From NCBI RefSeq assembly GCF_010731655.1, contig NZ_AP022619.1:6021956-6085955 (forward strand): a stretch of DNA of 64,000 nucleotides, read 5' to 3'. Source of the DNA: Mycobacterium paraseoulense. Its GTDB lineage: Bacteria > Actinomycetota > Actinomycetes > Mycobacteriales > Mycobacteriaceae. Every line of letters begins with the position of its first letter. The stretch's first letter is position 1. Positions 44,982 to 55,340 of the stretch are shown piece after piece. The translations under genes were made by a program, and so were the position numbers. The notes below the pieces were generated by a model, which worked only from the letters and a program-made list of their open reading frames with translations, was not told where the DNA came from and made no database searches.

Positions 44982-46522
44982 ATGTATGTGACACAGTCGC
45001 TTCACCGCATGCTCCAGCAGTGTCCGGACATGCCGCTGACGGTGTTCGCCGATCGCCGGCGTACGGTGCGCCAATCGGCCGATCGCATCGCGCGGCTGGC
45101 CGGCGCTCTGCGGGCGCGGGCGTGCGCCGCGGCGAGCGGGTGGCCTTCTTGGGCCTGAACTCCGACCGCTATCACGAGTACATGTACGCGGTGCCATGGG
45201 CTGACGCGGCCGTGAACCCGGTCAACATCCGCTGGAGCCCGGCCGAAATCGCCTACTCGCTACGGGATTCAGAAACCACCGTGCTGCTCGTCGACGATGC
45301 GTTCGCCGCCACCGTCCCGCAGGTGGAGGCCGCGGGCGCCGAGCTGTCGACGATCGTCTACTGCGGCGAGGGCCCCTGCCCGCCGGGGATGCTCGACTAC
45401 GAATCGCTGATCGACAGCGCGCGGCCGATCCCCGACCCACGACGCGGTGGGGACGAGCTTTACGGCATCTTCTACACCGGCGGCACCACCGGGCATCCCA
45501 AGGGAGTGATGCTCAGCCATAACAACGTGATGACCTCCGCGCTGGGCTGCCTGGCCACCGGCCGGTTCCTCACCGACCACGGCCGAATCCTGCACGCCGC
45601 GCCCCTGTTTCATCTGGCGGCGATCGGCATGTGGATCGCCGGCAACGTCGCGGGATCAACCCACGTGATGGTGCCGTCGTTCACCCCCGGCGGCGTGGCC
45701 GAAGCGATCAGCAACCATCACGTCACCGACGTGTTGCTGGTACCGACGATGATCCAGATGCTGATCGACCACCCGGACTGCGCCGGGTTCGACCTCACCT
45801 CGCTGCGCCACCTCATCTACGGGGCCTCACCGATCTCCGAAGCGCTTGTCGACCGTGCCCAAAAGGCGTTTCCGAACACCGGTTTGGCGCAGGCGTACGG
45901 GATGACCGAGCTGGCCCCGGCGGCCACCTTCCTCGCGCCGGCCGACCATGACAACCCGGCACTGCAGCGATCCGCCGGCCGGGCCCTCCCTCATGTCGAA
46001 GTGCGGGTCGTGGACCCGAACGGCGACGAGGTGCCGGCGGGTGAGATCGGGGAAGTCATCGTGCGCGGCGACAACGTCATGCTCGGCTACTGGAACCGGC
46101 CCGCCGAGACGGCCGCCACGGTTCGCGACGGCTGGATGCACACTGGTGACGTGGCGCGCATGGACGAGCAGGGCTACTTGTTCATCATCGACCGTCTCAA
46201 AGACATGATCATCACGGGCGGCGAGAACGTCTACTCGGCCGAGGTCGAGAACGCCCTCGCCGGCCACCCCACGGTCGCCGCCTCGGCGGTCATCGGCGTG
46301 CCCGACGATCAATGGGGCGAACGGGTCCACGCCGTCATCGTGTCGCGTCCGGGGAGCAATCCGACCGAGGAATCGATACGGGAGCACTGCCGGGAACTCA
46401 TCGCCGGGTATAAGGTGCCGCGCAGCATGGAATTCGTCACCGAGCTACCCATTTCCGGCGCGGGTAAGGTCCTCAAACGTGAGCTGCGCGAACGCTATCG
46501 GGGCCCCGTGGACAGTCGATAA
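44982..46522 (+). pseudogene. Acyl-CoA ligase (AMP-binding), one frameshift
   Basis: The product would be about 513 residues. It starts MYVTQSLHRMLQQ in one frame; a one-base loss in the GGG at 45118-45120 shifts it, and GVRRGERVAFLGLNSDRYHEY continues in the next frame. The rest is intact: YTGGTTGHPKGVMLSHNN, AYGMTELAPAA, MHTGDVARMD, DRLKDMIITGGENVYSAEVE and GKVLKRELRERY. It would activate the substrate of the operon. Restoring one G gives a full-length ligase, so the break may be a sequencing error. Confidence 0.83.
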
Positions 46523-47713
46523 TGGGTAGTGAGCGGCGATCCCTGTCGAGTCCACCCGCCAGAGGGACGCGGCCCGGGAACCGGCGCCAGTTGATCATCG
46601 ATGCGGCGGCCACCCTGTTCTCCGACCAGGGATACGGCAATGTCTCGATGAGCGATGTCGCCGACGCTGTGGCTGTCGGCGCGTCGGCGCTGTACCGGCA
46701 CTTCCCGAGCAAACAGGCCCTATTGGCGACGGTGATTGAGGATGCGCTCGGCACTTTGGACCAGGCATTGAAGGGGGCCGACGCCTCCGCCGACCTGGCC
46801 GCCGTCCTGGCCCGACTGGTGCAGGATCACCGCACCGTGGGCGTGTTGTGGCGGCGTGAAGGCCGTCACCTCAGGAGCAGGACCGGAAACGACTGCAGCG
46901 GGTCGCCCGACAGATCGGCGATCGACTCGCTCAACATATTCGATACCGGCGACCGGACCTGGGGGCCGCGCAGGCCGACCTGCTGGCATGGTGTGCGCTC
47001 GGCATCGCGAATAGCATTTCATTCCATCGCCTTTCGATGCCCGAGCCGGGCTTTTCGGCGCTCTTGGCCGGGTTGATCGCGGTACCGCTCGGTGCCGGCG
47101 CCGAGCTTCGCGGGGAGGCGGGCGGCGGTGAGTCGGGCGGCGCGCTGGTCGCCCGCTCACGACGGGAGGCGATCCTGTCCGCGGGTGCCGCGCTGTTCGC
47201 CCAGCGGGGGTTCACGGGGGTCAGCGTCGATGACATCGGCACCGCTGTGGGCATCGCCGGACCCAGCGTCTACAACCACTTCGCCGCCAAGACCGACATC
47301 CTGGTAGCGGCCATGTTCCGCGGCAACGAACTGCTCTGGGCGAACTTCAATCGCGCCGTCGCCGACGCCCCGACGTCGCCGGAGCCCTGCGCCGCGTGGT
47401 GCTCAGCTATCAGACCTTTGCGTTTGCCAATCCGGACATCGTCGAATTGCTCATTACCGAGGCGGCTCAACTCCCAGAGTCCGACAGTCACAGTGTCCGG
47501 AGCGCGCAGCGCGCCTATATCGACGAATGGGTCCACCTGGCGCGACAACTGAATCCCAGCTGGACGGTTACCGAGGCGCGGATCCGCGTGCAGGCGGCCC
47601 AGATGATGATCAACGACGTGGTGGTGATGCCGCGGTTGCGGAGCCTTCCGGGAGTCCGGACCGTCTTGGCCGACATCGCGGTGGCGTTGCTGGCTGCGCC
47701 ATCGACGGAGTGA
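46522..47713 (+). pseudogene. Two-domain TetR/AcrR regulator, two frameshifts
   Basis: Two TetR HTH domains in one gene of about 397 codons: LIIDAAATLFSDQGYGNVSM...SALYRHFPSK (frame 1) and AILSAGAALFAQRGFTGVSV...SVYNHFAAK (after a shift). One-base losses near 46869 and in CCCC at 47368-47371 break the frame; after repair the sequence reads on (RLQRVARQIGDRL; then VVLSYQTFAFANPDIVELL). Double-HTH TetR proteins are known in mycobacteria. Its ATG shares a base with the ligase stop, so it probably controls this operon. Confidence 0.78.
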
Positions 47714-47720
47714 GGAACGC

Positions 47721-49285
47721 TCACACCGCTCGCGTCCGGTCACGCCAATACGGTTCGCGCAGCTGCGTTTTGAGGATCTTTCCGCTCGCATTGCGGGGCA
47801 GCGACTCCACGAAGTCGACGCTCCGCGGGCACTTGTAACCGGCCAGGTGCCGACGACAGAATTCGATGACATCGCTCGCGTCGACGTCGGCCTCGCCCGT
47901 GGTCGCCACGATCGCCTTGACCGATTCCCCCCAGAAGTCGTCGGGCACCCCGATCACGGCGGCGTCGGCCACGCCGGGATGCTCGATGAGCACGCTTTCC
48001 ACCTCGGGCCCGTAGACGTTTTCGCCACCGGTGATGATCATGTCCTTCAGCCGGTCCTCGATGTAGACGTAGCCGTCGGCGTCGAGGCGCCCGATGTCGC
48101 CCGTGCGCACCCAGTCGTCGTCGGTGATCGTCTCGGCCGTCGCGTCGGGCCGGTTCAGGTAGCCGCTCATGTTCTGGTTGCTGCGCACCCAGATCTCGCC
48201 GGGCTCCCCGGCGGGCACCTCGGCGCCCGTCTCGGGATCGACCACGCGAATCTCGGTGCCCAGCACCGCCTTTCCGGCGGCCAGCTGCAGGTGCGGGCGG
48301 CCGGAATCGCGGTGGTCGGCGTCGCTGAGCGCGGTGACCGCACCGCACAGTTCGGTCTGCCCGTACACCTGGACGAAACGCGTGTCGGGCCAGGTGGACA
48401 GCGCGCGATGCAGCAGCGGCAGCGGCATGGGCGCCGCCCCGTACACGATGTAGCGCAGGCAGGCCACGGTGGCGTGGGCCGCTTCGCCGCCGTCGAGGAA
48501 CCGGGCGATCACCGGCGGGACGAAGAAGGCGTGGGTGGCGCCGGCCCGCACCGCGCCGATCAGGGCGGCGGCGTCGGGTTCGCGGGTCATGATCGTGGGC
48601 ACCCCGGCCCGAATGCCGAAGAGCGCGTACCCGATTCCGCCGACGTGGAAGAGCGGCATGGCCACCAGGTTCGCGTCCCCGTCGCCGAAGGGGAACGCCG
48701 GCGCCAGGTTCGCGGCGTGATTGACCAGCGCGCGCTGGCTCAGCAGCACGCCCTTCGGTCGCCCGGTGGTGCCGGAGCTGTAGATCACCAGCGCCGTCTC
48801 GCTCTCGTCGACCCCGGGGTCGCCCTCGGTGGGCGCCGCCGCGGCGAGCAGGGATTCGTATTCGTCGCCCACCACGACGATGCGTTCCACGCCGGGCACG
48901 CGTTCGGCGGCCGCCTCGGCCGCCGCCCGCAGCTCGGCGCCGACGAAGAGCAGCCGCGCCCCCGCTGTCGCCCAGCACGTGCACGAGTTCGTCGCCGATG
49001 ACGCGCCAGTTGACCACGGTCGTGACGGCCCCGATCGACGCGGCGGCGAAAAGCACCTCGAGGCAGGCGGGGTGGTTCTTGTCCAGGAATGCCACCGACT
49101 GCCCGCGCCGCACACCGGCGGCGCGCAGCGCCGGCCGCGCGGCGGATCCGTGCGGCCCAGTCAGCCCAGGACCACTCGCGTTCGCCGTAGCGAATCGCGA
49201 CGGCGTCGGGCCGCTGTCGTGCGTGCCGGTCGACGAATCCGGCGAGCGTCTCCGTCGTGTGCGCCGTGGCATCGGCTGGTGGCAT
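47721..49285 (-). pseudogene. Acyl-CoA synthetase (AMP-binding), two frameshifts
   Basis: A ligase of about 520 residues, beginning MPPADATAHTTETLAGFVDRH. One extra base near 49130 and one in a run of five C (48959-48963) shift the frame; the middle piece reads GVRRGQSVAFLDKNHPACLEV. The rest is intact: YSSGTTGRPKGVLLSQ, VYGQTELCG, VRTGDIGRLD, DRLKDMIITGGENVYGPEVE, NASGKILKTQLR. It is close in type to the ligase at 45 kb, faces the TetR gene and may respond to it. Confidence 0.82.
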
Positions 49286-49319
49286 GGATCCCTCCGAGTT
49301 CGCTGTGCTCCATTCTGAA

Positions 49320-49463
49320 TCAGAGCATCGACTCGATCATCATGCCGCCCTCGCTGACCGCCCGCGGGGTCGCGTTGTTGTTCTGTCTGAAGTCGATGAA
49401 GGCCGACCGTTGGTTGGACGTGTTACCGCCGTGGACGTATTGGCTTGGGTGTCGTCGAAACAT
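49320..49463 (-). CDS. Possible 47-residue protein
   Basis: An ATG with AGGAG seven bases upstream opens a 47-codon frame (MFRRHPSQYVHGG, NQRSAFIDFRQNNN, ending GGMMIESML). It lies in an otherwise empty 400 bp stretch (49286-49685) between the ligase and the SDR. The composition is not that of a shadow frame. No family is recognised; an indel-truncated remnant is possible in this error-prone region. Confidence 0.42.
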   Translation of the reverse strand: MFRRHPSQYVHGGNTSNQRSAFIDFRQNNNATPRAVSEGGMMIESML

Positions 49464-49685
49464 GCGTCGGCTCCTGGTCCGGGGCGAAGGGGACGATGCG
49501 CCCGCTGGTTTTCACCATGTTCCCGCGAACGGACGGTGTCCAAGACCGGGCCGCTATTTGCCGATAGCTCTCCCTCATCAAGACGACCTTCTGCGGTGCC
49601 CGACGGGAGAGTTTGCCCTCGCGCGAGCGGCGCCGTGTGTCAACATGGCTGCGGCCCGACAGACCTTCCAACAGAGGGACCAAGC

Positions 49686-50472
49686 GTGGTGAACCCTGAC
49701 CGTGCCCGCTCACGCACCTTCGTCGTGACGGGCGCCGCATCCGGGATCGGCCTGGCGACCGCGAGACGCCTGCTGGCAGAGGGGCACGGTCGTCGGCGCC
49801 GACCTGGCCGCCCCACCCGACCTCGGGCCGCGGTTCGAGTTCGTCGCCGCCGACGTCACCGACGAAGCCGCGATCGCCGACGTGTTGGCCGCGGTGCCCG
49901 GCCGCCTCGACGGGGTGCTGCACGCCGCCGGGGTCGCCGGGGGAGGCCCGGTCCACCTGCTCGACCGGGGCGAATGGGACCGGGTGATCGGGATCAATCT
50001 CACCGGCACGTTCCTGGTCGCCAAGGCGGCGCTCGCGCGGATGATCGAGCAATCCCGCGTCGACGGCGAACGGGGTTCCCTGGTGACCGTCGCCAGTGTC
50101 GAGGGCCTGGAGGGCACGGCGGGCGGCAGCTCGTACAACGCGGCCAAGGGCGGCGTCGTGTTGCTCACCAAGAACATCGCGCTCGACTACGGGCCCAGCG
50201 GCATCCGGGCCAACGCCATCTGTCCCGGCTTCATCGAAACGCCGATGGCCCAGAGCGTCTTCGGCCTGCCCGGCATGGAGGGGCCGCTGCAATCGATCAC
50301 CGAGGAGCACGCTTTGCAACGGCTCGGCCAGCCGGAGGAGGTCGCGGCCATGGCGGCGTTCCTGCTGTCGTCCGACGCCTCGTTCGTCAGCGGCCAGGCC
50401 ATCGCCGTCGACGGTGGCTACACCGCGGGCCGCGATCACGGTGTCGTCAAACTCTTCGGCTTTCCCTCCTAG
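49686..50472 (+). pseudogene. Short-chain dehydrogenase/reductase, one frameshift
   Basis: A product of about 261 residues. GAGGGA six bases before GTG 49686 sets the start (VVNPDRARSRTFVVTGAASGIG). An extra G in the run 49781-49784 shifts the frame at LLAEG; the continuation GTVVGADLAAPPDLG leads to LHAAGVAGGG, VASVEGLEG and SSYNAAKGG with the catalytic Ser and YxxxK. NAD(P) specificity is unclear. It is followed by the catalase-like gene at 17 bp. Confidence 0.8.
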
Positions 50473-50489
50473 CGCCTTAAGATTCGCGA

Positions 50490-51426
50490 ATGGTCACTCC
50501 CGATGAGGCGATCGAGGCGATCCGCGGCGCCGGCGGCGCGCAGCCGGGTTGCCGCGCTCTGCACGCCAAAGGCGCCCTCTACCGCGGCACGTTCACCGCG
50601 ACAGCCGATGCGGTGATGCTCACGCGCGCAAAGCATCTCGACGGATCGACGGTCCCGGCGCTGATCCGCTTCTCCAACGGCGCCGGCAACCCCGCTCAGC
50701 GCGACAACGTGCCGGGCATCCGCGGAATGGCGGTGAAGTTCACCCTGCCCGACGGCTCCACCACCGACGTGTCGACGCAGACCGCGCGCCTGTTCGTCTC
50801 GAGCACGCCGGACGGCTTCGTCGACCTGCTCAAGGCGATGCGGCCCGGTCTGACCACGCCGCTGCGCATGGCCAATACTTCCTCGCCCACCCCGGCTGTT
50901 CGGCGCGCTGCCGGTGCTGCGCGACGCGAACAAGATCCCGGCGAGCTACGCCACCATCGAGTACCACGGCTTGCACGCGTTCCGCTGGGTCGCGGCCGAC
51001 GGCAGCGCCAGATTCGTTCGCTACCACCTGGTTCCGGGCGCCGCGGAGAACTACCTGTCGGCACCGGCCGCCCAGAAGGAGGGTCCGGATTTCCTCACCG
51101 ACGAACTCAACGCCCGCCTGGACAGCGGCCCGGTGCGGTTCGAATACCGGGTGCAGATCGGCGGGCCCACCGACTCGACGGTGGATCCGTCGGCGCCCTG
51201 GCAGAGCACGCAGATCGCGACCGTCGGCACCATCGAGATCACCGGCCCGGAGACCGAGCGCGAGCACGGCGGCGACATCGTCGTGTTCGACCCGATGCGG
51301 GTGACCGACGGCATCGAGCCCTCCGACGATCCTGTCCTGCGCTTCCGGACGCTGGCGTACTCGGCGTCGGTCAAGCTCCGCACCGGCGTCGATCGCGGGC
51401 CGAGGCCCCGCCCGCCTGACCGATAA
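50490..51426 (+). pseudogene. Small haem-catalase-family protein, two frameshifts
   Basis: Product of about 312 residues. The first part has HAKGALYRGTFTATADAV and PALIRFSNGAGNPAQRDNVPGIRGMAVKF, the haem-side motif of short catalase-like peroxidases. One-base losses near 50874 and 50895 shift the frame twice; after repair it reads KYFLAHP, then FGALPVLRDANKIPASYATIEYHGLHAFRW and FVRYHLVPGAAENYL. The C-terminal Tyr that would ligate haem iron cannot be placed with certainty. It may act as a peroxidase rather than a catalase. Confidence 0.78.
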
Positions 51427-51484
51427 ACCGCACCCGGCACGCGCCCGCACGGCGAAACCGGCGGCAGGCTAAGGTTTTTCTTCA

Positions 51485-52268
51485 GTGTCGCCTTCCCACA
51501 TGCTGCTGATTTGCTTGGCCGGGTTCGGCGCCGGCGCCATCAACGCGCTCGTCGGGTCCGGCACCCTGATCACGTTCCCCACACTGGTCGCCCTGGGCTT
51601 CCCGCCGGTCACCGCCACCATGTCGAACGCGACCGGTCTGGTCGCCGGCAGCGTGTCGGGCACCTGGGGATACCGCGCCGAACTGCGCGGCCAGTGGAAT
51701 CGCCTCCGCTGGCAGCTGCCTGCCTCGCTGGCGGGCGCCGTGCTGGGCGCCTTCCTGCTGCTGCACCTGCCGGAAAAGGTCTTCGCCGAGGTGGTGCCGG
51801 TGCTGCTGGTGCTGGCGCTGGCGCTGGTGGTCGTCGGGCCGCGGATCCAGGCGTGGACGAGCCGGCGCGCGGAGGTGGCCGGCCGGTCACCCGAGCACAT
51901 CACCCTGCCCGCATGGCCGTCCTGGTGCTCGGCACCTTCGCCGTCGGCGTCTACGGCGGTTATTTCACCGCCGCCCAGGGCATCCTGCTGGTCGGTCTGA
52001 TGGGCGCGCTGCTCCCGGAGTCGGTGCAGCGGATGAACGCGGCCAGAACCTGCTGACGCTGGTGGTGAATGTGGTTGCGGCCGTGGCCTATACGCTGGTG
52101 GCCTTCGACCGGATAAGCTGGCCGGCCGCAGGGCTGATCGCGGCGGGCTCGCTGGCGGGCGGACTGGTCGGGGCCCGCTACGGGCGCCGCCTGTCGGGCA
52201 ACGCGCTGCGCGCGATCATCGTGGTGGTGGGCCTGATCGGGCTGTATCGTCTCGTCGCCGTTGCGTGA
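51485..52268 (+). pseudogene. TauE/SafE-family sulfite/anion permease, two frameshifts
   Basis: A membrane protein of about 262 residues starting GTG. The first half has GFGAGAINALVGSGTLITFPTLVALGFPPVTA, the TauE/SafE repeat; the second has GTFAVGVYGGYFTAAQGILLVGLMG and the last NLLTLVVNVVAAVAY. One-base losses in CCC at 51908-51910 and at 52045 break it. Such proteins export sulfite or organosulfonates. No sulfur gene is adjacent. Confidence 0.8.
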
Positions 52269-52292
52269 CGGAAAGCGCTGCAGCCAAGGGAT

Positions 52293-53375
52293 TCAGCTCA
52301 GTGTGGCGGCGGCAGCCGCTTCGATGACGTCCATCACCTCGCCCCGGATGCGCCACGCCCGCAGCTGGCGCATCGCCCCGTTACCCTGAGCGGCGACACG
52401 GTCGAGTTCGCCCGCGACGCGGTCATATTCGCCGAGCGATTCCAGCGCCGGCCGCACGCGCTGCACGAGAGCGCCCAGCTGCTCACGCGCCGGCACCGCT
52501 CCGTGGCCGTGGACCAGGTCGAGCGCGCGCCCGGCGAGCCCGTCGTGGGCGGCCTTCCAGTACGCCGCGCGCAGGGCCGCCGGCGGAAGCCGCCCGGGCT
52601 CGTCCGCGGGCGCTTCGAGCGCCGTCATCACCGCCGCCCTGACCAGGGTGGCGAGCAACACCGTCTCCGCAACGGTCGCCGGCACGTCGGCCACCCGCAC
52701 CTCGATCGTCGGGAAGTTCTCCGACGGGCGCACGTCCCAATAGACCATCTTCTGGTCCAGGATCACTTCGCTGTCGATCAGCATCCGCACCGTGCGGTCA
52801 TAGTCGTCGGGCGACGGGAAGAACGGCGGCGGGCCGGCCACCGGCCAGCGCCGCCATAGGACGCTGCGCCAGCTCGCGTACCCGCTGTCGGCGCCACGAT
52901 ACACCGCCGAATTCGCCGACAGCGCGAGCAATGACGGCAACCACGGTCGCAGCCAGTTGCTGACTCCGACGGCGGCCGCGCGGTCCGGAACCTGCACGTG
53001 CACATGGCATCCGCAGATCCCTTGCTCGTGCGCGACCATCCCGTATTCGGCGCCGATTCGACGGTATCGGGGAGTGTCGGTGACCGGAAAGGCGTGCGGC
53101 GTGGCGGGGAAGCCCGGCCGCGAGCAGCCGAAGCCCGTCCCCTCGGCCGCCTGCGCCGCCGCGCGCAGCCGGGACAGTTCTTCGCCCAGTTGCGAGCTGG
53201 TCGTCACGACATGAGAGGTGGTTTCCACCTGGCAGCTGCTCAGTTCCAGCTGCAGCTCGACGCCGCGGCGTGCGGCCTCGCCGGCCACATCGGCGTTCCG
53301 CGGAGCCGGTTCACCGGTTCGCGGGTCGACGAGGAGAAATTCCTCCTCCGCGCCGAAGGTGGGAGGTTCGCTCAT
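52293..53375 (-). CDS. Carboxylate-amine ligase, GCS2/YbdK type (Rv0433-like)
   Basis: A 360-residue ATP-grasp-like ligase of the glutamate-cysteine ligase 2 family. The N-terminus has FGAEEEFLLVDPRTGEP (metal-binding Glu), CQVETTSHVV, GCHVHVQVPD and PTIEVRVADVPATVAETVLLATLVRA. It is intact in a region full of indels. YbdK itself has weak glutamate-cysteine ligase activity; the M. tuberculosis counterpart is uncharacterised. A role in mycothiol or ergothioneine synthesis is not supported by neighbours. Confidence 0.9.
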   Translation of the reverse strand: MSEPPTFGAEEEFLLVDPRTGEPAPRNADVAGEAARRGVELQLELSSCQVETTSHVVTTSSQLGEELSRLRAAAQAAEGTGFGCSRPGFPATPHAFPVTDTPRYRRIGAEYGMVAHEQGICGCHVHVQVPDRAAAVGVSNWLRPWLPSLLALSANSAVYRGADSGYASWRSVLWRRWPVAGPPPFFPSPDDYDRTVRMLIDSEVILDQKMVYWDVRPSENFPTIEVRVADVPATVAETVLLATLVRAAVMTALEAPADEPGRLPPAALRAAYWKAAHDGLAGRALDLVHGHGAVPAREQLGALVQRVRPALESLGEYDRVAGELDRVAAQGNGAMRQLRAWRIRGEVMDVIEAAAAATLS

Positions 53376-53413
53376 CCGGCCGGGAACGGCCGATCAGTGC
53401 CTGGGCCGCCCCG

Positions 53414-53854
53414 TTACCAACGGGCCGCGGACGCCAGCGCGGAATCGGCGGTCGGGTAGATGGGCAGCAGCGCGGACAGGCCGCACGCGTCGACGATGCG
53501 GGCGACGATCGGCTCGCGGCTGACCAGGCGCAATTCGACGCCGCGATCCTTGCAACGCCTCGCCTCGTCGGCCAGCACCGCGAAGGCGCAGCAGCCCATG
53601 AAATCCAGCCCGGTGACGTCGACCACGAGCGGGCCGGGCGCGATGACGATGCCGGCTACCTCGCTGACCAGCTGGCGCCAGGTGTGCTCGTTGCACGCGT
53701 CGAGCTCCCCGCCCGCGTAGATCAGCACCGCCGGGCCGCTGCGATCGGCCGTGGCGCGCAGCGTGCTGTTCGGATCGCCCAGCTCGTAGACCAGCTTGGT
53801 GCTGAGCATCAGGTGGGTAGTTGTCATCGGTTCTGCAATGGCCGAACTCAACAT
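53414..53854 (-). CDS. STAS-domain protein (anti-sigma-factor antagonist-like)
   Basis: A 146-residue protein. TTAGGAG six bases before ATG 53854 decides the start over 53827. The STAS fold is clear: AVLIYAGGELDACNEHTWRQLV and LVVDVTGLDFMGCCAFAVLADEA. The loop that normally reads DSSG, holding the serine phosphorylated by an anti-sigma kinase, reads GCCA here, so regulation by serine phosphorylation is unlikely. Two adjacent cysteines at this place might respond to redox. No anti-sigma gene is adjacent. Confidence 0.85.
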   Translation of the reverse strand: MLSSAIAEPMTTTHLMLSTKLVYELGDPNSTLRATADRSGPAVLIYAGGELDACNEHTWRQLVSEVAGIVIAPGPLVVDVTGLDFMGCCAFAVLADEARRCKDRGVELRLVSREPIVARIVDACGLSALLPIYPTADSALASAARW

Positions 53855-53956
53855 CGTGGACTCCTAATCGACCGGCGTCTACGACGCTGCGATGGATGCC
53901 CGTCCTGCCGTTTGAAGACAGACTCTTCGCGGAATGCGAATCTCATTTCTATAACA

Positions 53957-53974
53957 AGACAGGTCAGTCTGTCT
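53957..53974. promoter_or_regulatory. Palindromic operator, AGACAG-N6-CTGTCT
   Basis: A perfect 18 bp inverted repeat lies between the divergent STAS and TetR genes, 34 bp before the TetR ATG. Its form is typical of TetR-family operators, so it probably serves the TetR gene itself and perhaps the STAS gene. Confidence 0.65.
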
Positions 53975-54008
53975 ACATAACTGACTTAAGAGTATGTTGT
54001 GGGTTGCT

Positions 54009-54629
54009 ATGACAACTTCCGATGTCGGAAGGCCCGCCGTGTCGGCGCGTGAACGCATTCTGACCGCGGCGTATGACCTGTTCAGTAGGCGTGGCATCCG
54101 CGCGGTCGGCACCGAAGAGGTGATCGACCGGGCCGGGGTTGCCAGGGCCACGTTGTACCGGCATTTCGCCACCAAGAACGACCTGGTGCTGGCCGTGCTG
54201 CAGCGGCGCGAAGAACTGTGGACGCACGGCCTGATCGAGGAGCAGTCGCGACAGCGCGGCGAGACGCCCGAGGAGCAGTTGCTCGCGATCTTCGACGTCA
54301 TGCACGACTGGATCCAGCTGCGCGACGGGTATGAAGGCTGCTCGTTCATCAACGTGCTGCTCGAGCTCGGGCACGATTCGCCCGCGGGCCGGGCCTGCAT
54401 CACCCACATCGACCACGTCCGCGACATCGTGCGCCACCGGGCGGTCGCGGCGGGGCTGACCGACGTCGAGGACTTCGCCTCGTCCTGGCACATCCTGATG
54501 AAGGGCGCCATCGTGCTGGCGGCCGTGGGCGACCTGGACGCGGCGTTGCGTGCCCGCAGGATGGCCGTCACCCTCATCGAAGAGCACCGGCCCGTCGCAC
54601 CCGAGGACCTCGGCGAGGCGGCCAGTTAG
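54009..54629 (+). CDS. TetR/AcrR-family regulator
   Basis: A 206-residue TetR protein. The HTH (about residues 15-60) reads RERILTAAYDLFSRRGIRAVGTEEVIDRAGVARATLYRHFATK. The C-terminal domain has GCSFINVLLELGHDSPAGRACITHI, with a conserved Cys. I chose ATG 54009; an in-frame ATG at 53994 adds five residues. The operator-like palindrome just upstream suggests autoregulation. It runs towards the convergent DedA gene, 10 bp away. Confidence 0.88.
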   Translation: MTTSDVGRPAVSARERILTAAYDLFSRRGIRAVGTEEVIDRAGVARATLYRHFATKNDLVLAVLQRREELWTHGLIEEQSRQRGETPEEQLLAIFDVMHDWIQLRDGYEGCSFINVLLELGHDSPAGRACITHIDHVRDIVRHRAVAAGLTDVEDFASSWHILMKGAIVLAAVGDLDAALRARRMAVTLIEEHRPVAPEDLGEAAS

Positions 54630-54639
54630 GGCGCGCGTC

Positions 54640-55304
54640 TCACGCGGCGTCGGCGGCGGTGCTGCCGGCCTTGCGGTAATGCTCGGCCTCGAGCTCGGCG
54701 ATGGCCCGCGAGGTGCGCTCACGCAGGGCAAAGGCGGCGATCAGACCGCAGACGATGGCGATGACGAGCGCGATCCAGGAGAACCGCTCCATCCAGCGCT
54801 CCGCGGCCATCCCGGCGAAATACACCAGTGCGGTGGTGCCGCCGGCCCAACAGATGGCCCCCGAGACGTTGGCCGCCAAAAAGCGCGGGTAATGCATCTT
54901 CAGGGCTCCGGCCAGCGGCCCGGCGAATATCCGCAGCAGCGCGATGAAGCGGCCGAAGAATACGGCGCGAACGCCCCAGCGGTTGAACAACTTTTCGGCC
55001 AACGCGACGTGTCCGGGACCGAAATGTTTGGGGAACCGCCGGCCGAGCCGGTCGAAGAGCGGCATGCCGAACCGGCGCCCGATCGCGTAGCCGATCGAGT
55101 CGCCGATCACGGCGCCGATCACCGCCGCGACGCCGACACCGACGGGTTCACCGGCAAGTCGTCATGCGACGACATCAGCGCGGCGCTGACCAGGATGATC
55201 TCCCCGGGAAGGGGAATGCCCAGGCTCTCCAGCCCGACCACACCGCCGACCACCAGGTAGACCGCGAGCGGCGGGATCGCGTGCAGCAAAGCCTCCACAT
55301 CCAT
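54640..55304 (-). pseudogene. DedA-family membrane protein, one frameshift
   Basis: About 222 residues. The start MDVEALLHAIPPLAVYLVVGG leads to GLESLGIPLPGEIILVSAALM, the DedA E-x-PxPGE motif. One base is missing near 55141 (CCGTCGG where CCGGTCGG is expected), after which GDSIGYAIGRRFG, FFGRFIALLRIFAGPLAG and NVSGAICWAG continue. DedA proteins flip lipids such as undecaprenyl phosphate or phospholipids. Confidence 0.82.
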
Positions 55305-55340
55305 GCGTCCAGGATGCCTGACCGTCCGGGGACACGCGCC

